Part shown: positions 42,782 to 49,534 of the stretch, one piece after another | How positions within the stretch are numbered: position 1 is the first letter of the stretch | How the letters are laid out: each line of letters begins with the position of its first letter | Origin: DASRWT01 sp963748485 | GTDB taxonomy: Bacteria; Methylomirabilota; Methylomirabilia; Rokubacteriales; CSP1-6 | Assembly (NCBI GenBank): GCA_963748485.1 | Contig: CAVVJF010000019.1 | Coordinates: 682,001-746,000, forward strand | Direction: 5' to 3' | DNA length: 64,000 bases | The notes under the pieces: generated by a model | Told to the model about the DNA's origin: nothing | What the model saw: the letters and a program-made list of their open reading frames with translations, nothing else | Database searches by the model: none | Program-made: the position numbers and the translations under genes

Positions 42782-43132
42782 ATGCCGGCGACGCTCGAGG
42801 CAATCTTCGTTCTGCTCGTCTTCCTCGCGCCGGGCTTTATCGCGGTACGCGTGAAGAATTCCGTCCTCCCCTACCGCATCCCGTCGGCGTTTCGGGAAGC
42901 TGTCGAGGCGGCGGTGGCGAGCACGATCCTGCTGCCGATTTGGGGGGTATTCACTTGGCGACTCTTCCACGCCCGGGCGCACATCGTGGACGCCGCCGCG
43001 AAGCATGCTCCCATCGACGCGCTCGCGGTTGGTGCACCGATCGCAGGGATCGTCCTGCTCGTCTACTTCGTGTTCAGTCCCCTGGTCGGCATCGTCTATG
43101 CCCTGATACAAACCCGTCAACCCAACGTGTGA
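42782..43132 (+). CDS. DUF6338-like protein, N-terminal membrane half (ends at in-frame TGA)
   Basis: 116 residues with a first membrane helix (EAIFVLLVFLAPGFIAVRV), a second (AVAAS-TILLPIWGVFTW region) and a third (VGAPIAGIVLLVYFVFSPLVGIVYAL). The pattern of a PGF turn after the first helix fits DUF6338. It stops at TGA 43130-43132, but the same frame stays open through the next cistron to 43450, and both parts together match one DUF6338 protein. The 5' end follows the small basic protein gene by 14 nt. Confidence 0.6.
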   Translation: MPATLEAIFVLLVFLAPGFIAVRVKNSVLPYRIPSAFREAVEAAVASTILLPIWGVFTWRLFHARAHIVDAAAKHAPIDALAVGAPIAGIVLLVYFVFSPLVGIVYALIQTRQPNV

Positions 43133-43156
43133 CTCGCCCGGAGAGTTCTTCCGAGG

Positions 43157-43450
43157 GTGATGGGGGGCGCCGCCCAGCCCGAAGTGTGGGATCGCCTCTT
43201 CGGTGGGGAGGAACGGCCGTGGGTGATCGTGTGGTTCAAGAGTGGGGGCGAAGGGTTCGGCGGAACGGCGCAGTTCGCGGGCCTTTCTCCCTCCGCTCGT
43301 CAGCTCTTTCTGGTCCCGGCGAAGGGGGTGCCGCAGTCGCTCGTGCGCTTCGGCGCGGACGGCGCGATCGCCGAGGATCTGACCGCCAAGACCGATGGAA
43401 TCTGGGTCGATGACAACGCCGAGGTTCTCCGGATCGAGGTCATCGCCTGA
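43157..43450 (+). CDS. DUF6338-like protein, C-terminal soluble half
   Basis: About 97 residues in the same frame as the preceding cistron. QPEVWDRLFGGEERPWVIVWFKSGGEGFGG resembles the C-terminal DUF6338 domain, where a W-D-x-x-F precedes a small beta-barrel reading like W-V-x-V-x-x-K-D-G. If translated alone it would begin at GTG 43157 or ATG 43160, with GAGGG nearby as a weak ribosome site. More simply, it is the second half of one gene interrupted at codon 117. Confidence 0.55.
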   Translation: MMGGAAQPEVWDRLFGGEERPWVIVWFKSGGEGFGGTAQFAGLSPSARQLFLVPAKGVPQSLVRFGADGAIAEDLTAKTDGIWVDDNAEVLRIEVIA

Positions 43451-43465
43451 GTTCGGCGCGATGTC

Positions 43466-44659
43466 TCAGGCCGCCCCTTGCTGCCACAGGCGTGAGCGGC
43501 TCCAGAGCACGCCCAGGATCAGCAGCATGCAGGCGGCGGGATAGACAGAGGCCGTGCGCGGGCCGGTGAAGGCCGTCAGATAGCCGATCAGGAGCGCGCC
43601 GATGGGCGCGCCCCCCATCAGCCCCAGCTGGAAGAGGGAGAGGATGCGCGCGCGGTGGCTCACGGGCGCGGCCTTCTGCACGAGCGTGCGCCCCTGGGTG
43701 ATGACGACGCCCGCGCCCAGACCCCACGCCAGACAGAGGCCGAGCAGGCCGGCGAACGGGAGCGGGAGCGACATCGCCGCCAGCACCACCGCGCCAAAGG
43801 TCAAGGCGATGACAATGGCCCGGCCCGGCCGGCGCAGCGCGCCGAACCGGATCTGCGCGAGCGTTGCCGCGATGGTCCCGCCCCAGAAGCAGAAGGACAC
43901 CAGCGAGAGCTCGAGCGAGCCGCCCGCGTAGACGTCGCGCACGAGCAGCGGCAGGATCACGAAGAAGGCGCCCACGTAGAGGATGCCGACGGCGAGCTGG
44001 GCGGCGAGCACCGGCCAGATCACCGGCGAGGCCAGGGCCTCGCGCAGGCCGTCGCGCATGGCGGCGAGCCGGCTCTCGCCCGTGCGCGCCACCGGCGGCG
44101 CCGGCGGGAGCCGGAGGGCGGCGAGCCCACCCAGCGCGAGCACCACTCCCTGCGCGACGAGCAGCGCGGCGGCGCCGATGTGGCCGGCGGCGGCGCCGGC
44201 GGCGATGCCGACCAGCTGCGCGCCGAATTGCGCCGCGCTCATGATGGCGACGGCGCGGCCCAGATTCTCGCCGGCGACCCGCCCGAGCATGGCGTCGCGC
44301 GCGGGCATGATGAAAGCCCCGAGCGTGCCGACGGCGAGGGCATACGCGATGAGGGCCGGATAGGAGAGCCCGCCCTGAGCGATGGCGGCGGCGAGCGCCA
44401 GCGGGGGCACGGCGCCGAGGAGGTGGCCGCGGGCGAGCAGGCGCCGAACGTCGGCGCGGTCCGCCACCGCCCCGCCCAGCATCATGAACAGGATGGACGG
44501 CGCGGAGAGCGACATCTGGGCGATCCCCACGCGCGCCGCCGGCTCGTGAAGGACCACCGCGACGAGCCACGGGAACACGATGATCTGTATGCCGAAGCTC
44601 GAGAACCATGATGCGACACCGGCCAGGTACCAGGGAAACGCGTGCCCGGCGGACGGCAT
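43466..44659 (-). CDS. MFS transporter (MFS_3 / enterobactin-exporter-like)
   Basis: 397 residues with about 12 membrane helices. SSFGIQIIVFPWLVAVVLHEPAARVGI at the N-terminus, the GAVADRADVRRLLARGHLL loop (motif A) and MPARDAMLGRVAGENLGRAVAI are features of the MFS_3 branch, often exporters of siderophores or drugs. No substrate clue lies in the flanking genes. The stop is 13 nt from the convergent DUF6338 gene end; its start region is shared with the divergent aminotransferase. Confidence 0.85.
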   Translation of the reverse strand: MPSAGHAFPWYLAGVASWFSSFGIQIIVFPWLVAVVLHEPAARVGIAQMSLSAPSILFMMLGGAVADRADVRRLLARGHLLGAVPPLALAAAIAQGGLSYPALIAYALAVGTLGAFIMPARDAMLGRVAGENLGRAVAIMSAAQFGAQLVGIAAGAAAGHIGAAALLVAQGVVLALGGLAALRLPPAPPVARTGESRLAAMRDGLREALASPVIWPVLAAQLAVGILYVGAFFVILPLLVRDVYAGGSLELSLVSFCFWGGTIAATLAQIRFGALRRPGRAIVIALTFGAVVLAAMSLPLPFAGLLGLCLAWGLGAGVVITQGRTLVQKAAPVSHRARILSLFQLGLMGGAPIGALLIGYLTAFTGPRTASVYPAACMLLILGVLWSRSRLWQQGAA

Positions 44660-44669
44660 GGCCTCTACC

Positions 44670-44699
44670 TTGACACGCGACGCCGGCGACGCCTAGCAT
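44670..44699 (+). promoter_or_regulatory. Promoter TTGACA-N18-TAGCAT giving a near-leaderless aminotransferase transcript
   Basis: TTGACA at 44670-44675 and TAGCAT at 44694-44699 are 18 nt apart. The GTG start at 44706 is 6 nt after the -10, with no ribosome site between. The whole divergent gap is 46 bp. Confidence 0.6.
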
Positions 44700-44705
44700 C
44701 CGGGC

Positions 44706-45900
44706 GTGTCCTTCGACCTCGACCGCGCCCGACGCGACACGCCCGGCTGCACGCGGGTGCTCCATTTCAACAACGCCGGAGCGTCGCTGCCTCCACGCGT
44801 CGTCACGGAGGCAGTGACCCGACACCTCGCCCTCGAGGCCGAGATCGGCGGCTACGAGGCGGCGGCCCGCGAGCGCGCCGCCGTCGAGCACGTCTACGAC
44901 GCCCTCGCGCGGCTGCTCCACTGCGAGCCCGACGAGATCGCCGTGATCGAGAACGCCACGCGCGCCTGGGACATGGCCTTCTACTCGATGCGCTTCGACC
45001 CGGGCGATCGCATCCTCACCGCGACGGCTGAGTACTCCAGCAACTACATCGCCTTTCTCCAGGTGGCCCGGCGCACGGGCGCGGTGGTCGAGGTGATTCC
45101 CGACGACGCGCACGGCCAGGTGTCGGTGGAGAAACTGCGGGGGATGCTCGACGGGCGGGTGAAGCTCATCGCCATCACGCATGTGCCGACCAGCGGGGGC
45201 CTGGTGAATCCTGCCGCTGCGGTTGGCCGCGTGGCGCGGGCGGCCGGCGTGCCGTATCTCCTCGATGCCTGCCAGTCGGTAGGCCAGATGCCGGTGGATG
45301 TGGCGGAGATCGGCTGTGACATGCTCTCGTCCACCGGCCGGAAGTACCTGCGCGGGCCGCGCGGCACCGGCTTTCTCTACGTGCGCCGCGCCTTCCTGAA
45401 TCGGCTCGAGCCGCCGTTCCTCGACCTGCACGCCGCGACGTGGGTGGCGCGCGACGAATACGAGATCCGGAAGGACGCACGCCGCTTCGAGAACTGGGAG
45501 ACCTATGTCGCGGGCAAGATCGGGCTGGGCGTGGCGGTGGACTACGCGCTGGGCTGGGGGCTCCCCGCCATTCGCGAGCGGGTCTACGCGCTCGCGGCGC
45601 GGCTGCGCGAGCGTCTGTCGGCGCTGCCGGGCGTCACGGTGCGCGACGTCGGCGTCGAGCGCTGCGGCATCGTGACCTTCACGGTCGCGCGCCTCGAGCC
45701 CCAGGCGATCAAGGCGGCGCTCGCCGCCCAGGCCATCAACGTGCACACTTCTACCGGCACGTGCCTCGACATGGAGTCGCGCGGGGCTCGGGCAGGTTGT
45801 GCGCGCGTCCGTGCATTACTACAACAGCGAGGCCGAGGTGGACCGCTTCTGTGCGGCGCTGGCCGCGCTTCCTGGCGTTACTCGCGAGGGCGGAGTGTGA
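44706..45900 (+). pseudogene. Class V aminotransferase (cysteine desulfurase-like), frameshifted near the 3' end
   Basis: PLP enzyme of fold type I. VLHFNNAGASLPPRVV, AVIENATRAWDMAFYS and the PLP-Lys segment MLSSTGRKYLRGPRGTGF are intact. The frame changes at the GGGG at 45783-45786: removing one G joins TCLDMESRG to LGQVVRASVHYYNSEAEVDR and ends at TGA 45898, giving about 397 residues, while the unshifted frame runs on without family similarity. It acts on a cysteine-like or related amino acid; no catalytic Cys loop of SufS type is obvious, so desulfurase activity is unsure. The 3' end overlaps the convergent DUF3047 fusion gene. Confidence 0.8.
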
Positions 45901-47296
45901 TGGCGTCGTACCACGCCTCCGCGCGTTCGCCGGTGTCGTCCGTGTCGGTCATCACCGCCACGCCCACCAGGAGCGGCGGCTCGGCGCCGAAGAGCCGCCG
46001 GTAGTCCTCGTAGAAGTTTCGCCGCTCTTCCACCCACTGGCCGACACGCTCGGGCCCGCTCTCCACCACGAACATGCGGGCGCGCGCGGTGTAGGGATTC
46101 GGGTAAGTGGTCTCCTTCGGCAGCCGGCTCTCCCACACATAGTTGATGACGGCGCCGGGCGGGTACTCGCCGTAGAGCGCCCGGTAGAACTCGAACTTGG
46201 TGCGCTCCCACACGCCTTCGCGCTCGGGCTGATAGGCGAAGGCCACGTAGAGGCGCGCGGGATAGTCGTCGCCGGCCTTCGCGCCGGGGTCCGCTCGCTC
46301 CAGGACCCGAGCGATCTTCCAACGCCAAGTCACGATGGGATAGGCGCGGGGGTCGAGGTCGAGGGGGAGGTAGAGCCCGGCGGCGGCGGCCTCGCTCTGC
46401 GCGCGCAGCGCCCAACCCGTGCCGTCGGACGCCACCGTATATCGTGTGTGGCGCGAGATGCCCCGGAACGTGATGAGGTGCCAGCCCGCCGGCAGCGCGT
46501 CGGGCGCGGCCGGCGCGGCCCCGCGCAGGACCTCGATGGGCGCGGGGCGCGCCGGCGGTGCGGGCTGGGCGACGGCGCCCGCCGTCGTGAACGCGAGCAG
46601 CGCGGCGGCCGCCACGGCGAGGTTGCGGTAGTACCAACGGTGTAGCCGCGCCGGGCCCACGCCGCAAGCGTAGAGCAGGCGAAGGATCCACATGAGGCCG
46701 ATGGTGCGGGCCACGCCCTCGCGCTCCCACTTGCGCGCGGAGGTGGTCACGCGCTCGCGGAGGGCGGCCTGACGGCCCCGGCGTTTGAGCCGGCGCGTGA
46801 TCTCGATGTCCTCCATCAGCGGGATGTCGGGGAAGCCGCCCAGCGCCTCGAAGACCTCGCGCCGCACGAAGAGGGCCTGATCGCCGGTGGAAATGCCGGA
46901 CAGACGCGAGCGGAGGTTCATCAGGCCCGCGATCAAACGGAAGGGCCAGCGCGTGTTGTCGAAGCGAACGTCGAAGTGGCCCGCGACCACCGCCGGATCT
47001 TCCAGCGCTTGTGTGGTGGCGGCCTCGAAGCCCGCGGGGAGCACGGTGTCCGCGTGAAGGAAGAGGAGCACGTCGCCCCGCGCGGCGCGCGCGCCCGCGT
47101 TCATCTGGCGCGCCCGGCCCCGCTCGCAGGCGAGCACGGTGACGCCGGCGATCCGCGCGGCGACCTCGCGGGTGCCGTCGTCGCTGCTCGCGTCCGCCAC
47201 GATGATCTCGGCGCCGGGCGCGGCCGCGCGCAGGACGGGGAGGAGGCGCGCGAGGTTCCCCGCCTCACGGAGCGCCGGCACGATGATGGAGAGCAC
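45878..47296 (-). CDS. Fusion: TIGR04283-type glycosyltransferase + DUF3047
   Basis: 472 residues. Residues 1 to about 225 are a GT2-like transferase: LSIIVPALREAGNLARLLP, EIIVADASSDDGTREVA, GRARQMNAGARAARGDVLLFLHADT (D-x-D-like) and GISTGDQALFVRREVFEALGG, matching the rSAM/selenodomain-associated transferase 2 group that accompanies arsenosugar genes. A hydrophobic stretch (LAVAAAALLAFTTAGAVA) at about 226-243 then leads to a DUF3047 domain (AGWHLITFRGISRHTRYTV, IVTWRWKIARVLERAD, YVWESRLPKETTYPNPYT), which normally has its own signal peptide. The two are usually separate genes, so this is a fusion or a lost stop codon. Its start is 20 nt downstream of the flavoprotein stop. Confidence 0.82.
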   Translation of the reverse strand: MLSIIVPALREAGNLARLLPVLRAAAPGAEIIVADASSDDGTREVAARIAGVTVLACERGRARQMNAGARAARGDVLLFLHADTVLPAGFEAATTQALEDPAVVAGHFDVRFDNTRWPFRLIAGLMNLRSRLSGISTGDQALFVRREVFEALGGFPDIPLMEDIEITRRLKRRGRQAALRERVTTSARKWEREGVARTIGLMWILRLLYACGVGPARLHRWYYRNLAVAAAALLAFTTAGAVAQPAPPARPAPIEVLRGAAPAAPDALPAGWHLITFRGISRHTRYTVASDGTGWALRAQSEAAAAGLYLPLDLDPRAYPIVTWRWKIARVLERADPGAKAGDDYPARLYVAFAYQPEREGVWERTKFEFYRALYGEYPPGAVINYVWESRLPKETTYPNPYTARARMFVVESGPERVGQWVEERRNFYEDYRRLFGAEPPLLVGVAVMTDTDDTGERAEAWYDAITLRPRE

Positions 47297-47315
47297 GGGC
47301 GCGCGCCGGCGCCGG

Positions 47316-48839
47316 CTAGCGCGTCAGGCGCAGCCAGGCCGCGAAGAGCCGCCGGACCATGGGAGTGAGGCGGGTGCGGTTGTACGCGTCGCCCAGCTTG
47401 CGGACGGCCTCGGCCTGGGTGGGATACGTGTGGATGACGCGCGCGAGCCGGCCGAGCCCGATGCGGTTGGTGAGCGCCATCGTCAGCTCGGGCAGCATCT
47501 CGCCGGCGTGGCGCGCGACGACGGTGGCGCCCACGATGCGGTCGCTGCCGAGCGCGACGTGGACCTTCACGAAGCCCTCGGTCTCGCCGTTCAGCCGGGC
47601 GCGGTCCACGTCGGCCAAATGCTGGACGAGGGTGCGGACCCGCTCGCCCCGCGCGCCGGCTTCCTCGGCCAGGAGACCCACGTGGGCGACCTCGGGGTCG
47701 GTATACGTGCAGCGCGGCACCGTGAGCCTGCTCGCCCGGGCGCGGCCGAGAAAGAGGGCGTTCTGGATGACGACGCGCGCCTGGAAATCCGAGTGATGCG
47801 TGAACTTGAGCGGCGTGCACACATCGCCCGCCGCAAAGATCCGGCTGTTCGTCGTGCGAAGCCGGTCGTCCACGCGGACGCCAGCCGTGCGGTCGTAGGC
47901 CACGCCGGCGGCCTCGAGGCCCAGGCCTTCGACATTGGGCGCGCGCCCGGCGGCGATCAGGATCTCGTCCACCTCCAGCGTGGTCGCGGCGGCGCCCTGC
48001 AAGCGCAGCACCTTCGCGCCCGGCCCGCGCTCGGCCTTCTCGACCCGCGTGCCCAGCAGGAGCTGCACGCCGTCGCGCGCCAGGGCCAGCTGCACGAGCT
48101 GGACCGCGTCCCGATCCTCGCGGCCGAGGATGTGCGGCTCCATCTCCACCACGTGCACGCGAGCGCCGAAGCGGGCGAAGGCCTGGGCCAGCTCGCAGCC
48201 GATGGGCCCGCCGCCGATGATGGCGAGGCGAGGCGGCAGCGTGGTGAGGGAGAAGACCGTCTCGTTGGTCAGATAGCCCACCACCGACAGCCCCGGGACG
48301 GGGGGCGCGGCGGCGCGCGCGCCGGTCGCGATCACGGCCTTCTTGAAGCGGAGCGTCTGGCCCTCGACCGTCACGGTATCGCGGCCAGTGAAAACGGCCT
48401 GCCCGAAGTAGACGTCCACGCCCAGCCCCTTGAAGCGGGCCGCCGAGTCGATGGGGCTCAGCTCCGCACGGAGCCGGCGCATCCGCTCCATCACCTTGCC
48501 GAAGTCCACCGCGGGCGGCCCCGGCACGCCGATGCCGAACTGGCCGGCGGTGCGCGCATCCACCACCACGCGTGCGGCGCGCAGCAGCGCCTTCGAGGGC
48601 ACGCAGCCCACGTTGAGGCAGTCGCCCCCCATGAGATCGCGCTCGATCAGCGCGACGCGGGCGCCGAGCCCGGCCGCGCCCGCGGCCGCCACGAGGCCCG
48701 CGGTGCCGGCGCCGATGACCACCAGGTTGTAGCGACCCGGGGGCAGCGGATTGCTCCACCCCGGCGGATGCACGTGGCTGACCAGCGCCTGATTGTGCGC
48801 GTCCCAGGGCTCGAGGCGCGGCGCCTCGGCCGCGCTCAC
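47316..48839 (-). CDS. Mercuric-reductase-like / dihydrolipoamide-dehydrogenase-family flavoprotein
   Basis: 507 residues. An unusual N-terminal 40 residues (EPWDAHNQALVSHVHPPGW) precede the FAD motif LVVIGAGTAGLVAAAGA, the redox disulfide GGDCLNVGCVPSKALL, NAD motif LAIIGGGPIGCELAQAF and FAAGDVC. The C-terminal dimer domain has HTYPTQAEAVRKLGD, with the His-x-x-P-T active-site region. No C-terminal vicinal Cys pair is seen, so it is not a classical MerA; a disulfide or selenide/arsenical-handling role is possible. GTG 48839 overlaps the TVP38 stop (GTGA). Confidence 0.85.
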   Translation of the reverse strand: MSAAEAPRLEPWDAHNQALVSHVHPPGWSNPLPPGRYNLVVIGAGTAGLVAAAGAAGLGARVALIERDLMGGDCLNVGCVPSKALLRAARVVVDARTAGQFGIGVPGPPAVDFGKVMERMRRLRAELSPIDSAARFKGLGVDVYFGQAVFTGRDTVTVEGQTLRFKKAVIATGARAAAPPVPGLSVVGYLTNETVFSLTTLPPRLAIIGGGPIGCELAQAFARFGARVHVVEMEPHILGREDRDAVQLVQLALARDGVQLLLGTRVEKAERGPGAKVLRLQGAAATTLEVDEILIAAGRAPNVEGLGLEAAGVAYDRTAGVRVDDRLRTTNSRIFAAGDVCTPLKFTHHSDFQARVVIQNALFLGRARASRLTVPRCTYTDPEVAHVGLLAEEAGARGERVRTLVQHLADVDRARLNGETEGFVKVHVALGSDRIVGATVVARHAGEMLPELTMALTNRIGLGRLARVIHTYPTQAEAVRKLGDAYNRTRLTPMVRRLFAAWLRLTR

Positions 48840-49507
48840 GCCGCCGCCCGCTTCGCCAGCGCCACGCGCGCCACGCGTGCGACGTAGACCGTGACGGCGA
48901 CGGTGGCGAGCAGCCCCATGCCGTAGAAGGCCCACTCGGCAGGCGTGCGCGTCCGCGCGGAGCCGGCGGCGATCTCGCCCGCTACCGAGCCCAGATAGAC
49001 GTAGAGCAGCGTGCCCGGCAGCATGCCGAGCGCGGAGGCCACCACGTACTCCCTCAACGCCACGCGCGTAGCACCAAAGGCGTAGTTGAGCAGATTGAAG
49101 GGAATAACGGGGGAGAGGCGCATGAGCAGCACGATGCGCCACCCCTCGCGGGTCACCGCGGTGTCGATGGCGCGAAACTTCGGGTTGGCGGCGATGGTGC
49201 GCTCCACCCAGCCGCGGACGAGATAGCGGCCGACCAGGAACGCGGTGGTGGCGCCGAGCGTGGCGCCGAGCCATACGATGAGAAGGCCGTGCGCGACGCC
49301 GAAGACCGCGCCTCCGCCGAGGGTCAGCACCGAGCCGGGGAGGAGCAGCACGCAGGCCGTGATGTAGAGGATGACGAAGACGACGGGCGCCCACGCGCCG
49401 GTGCCGCGGATCCAGTCGAGCGCCGTCGCCAGCCACGCCGGGGCGTCAAGCGCGCGCCCCAGGACGAAGAGCGCGATCACGGCGGCGGCGATCAGGACTA
49501 TCCTCAT
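48836..49507 (-). CDS. TVP38/TMEM64 (DedA-like) membrane protein
   Basis: 223 residues with five or six hydrophobic segments. The DedA/SNARE-associated core is LYITACVLLLPGSVLTLGGGAVFG, followed by GATLGATTAFLVGRYLVRGWV and LLMRLSPVIPFNLLNYAFGATRV. Such proteins help lipid scrambling or small-molecule transport in the inner membrane and recur next to mercuric-reductase-like flavoproteins and TIGR04283 transferases. On this strand TATACT (49520-49515) ends 7 nt before the ATG at 49507 with no ribosome site, so the operon mRNA is probably leaderless. First gene of the three-gene run. Confidence 0.88.
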   Translation of the reverse strand: MRIVLIAAAVIALFVLGRALDAPAWLATALDWIRGTGAWAPVVFVILYITACVLLLPGSVLTLGGGAVFGVAHGLLIVWLGATLGATTAFLVGRYLVRGWVERTIAANPKFRAIDTAVTREGWRIVLLMRLSPVIPFNLLNYAFGATRVALREYVVASALGMLPGTLLYVYLGSVAGEIAAGSARTRTPAEWAFYGMGLLATVAVTVYVARVARVALAKRAAA

Positions 49508-49514
49508 CCCACGC

Positions 49515-49526
49515 AGTATATATAAT
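49515..49526. promoter_or_regulatory. Bidirectional -10 element in a 27-bp divergent gap
   Basis: AGTATATATAAT reads TATAAT forward (49521-49526), 8 nt before the peptidase ATG at 49535, and TATACT in reverse (49520-49515), 7 nt before the TVP38 ATG at 49507. Neither start has a ribosome site. No strong -35 is seen on either side. Confidence 0.6.
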
Positions 49527-49534
49527 TGAGCCCG

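Noticed and set aside
43130..43132. Calling TGA 43130 a selenocysteine codon
   Set aside because: The context has no known selenoprotein redox motif, the hairpin is weak, and no selA/selB/tRNA-Sec is in the window. It is kept only as a finding to test.
44706..45900. Calling the aminotransferase a cysteine desulfurase (SufS/IscS)
   Set aside because: The catalytic-Cys loop of that group was not recognised, and no suf or isc partner genes lie nearby.
44706..46004. The aminotransferase frame continuing to 46004
   Set aside because: After 45783 the residues (GARAGCARVRALLQQRGR) lose family similarity, while the neighbouring frame keeps it to a stop at 45898.
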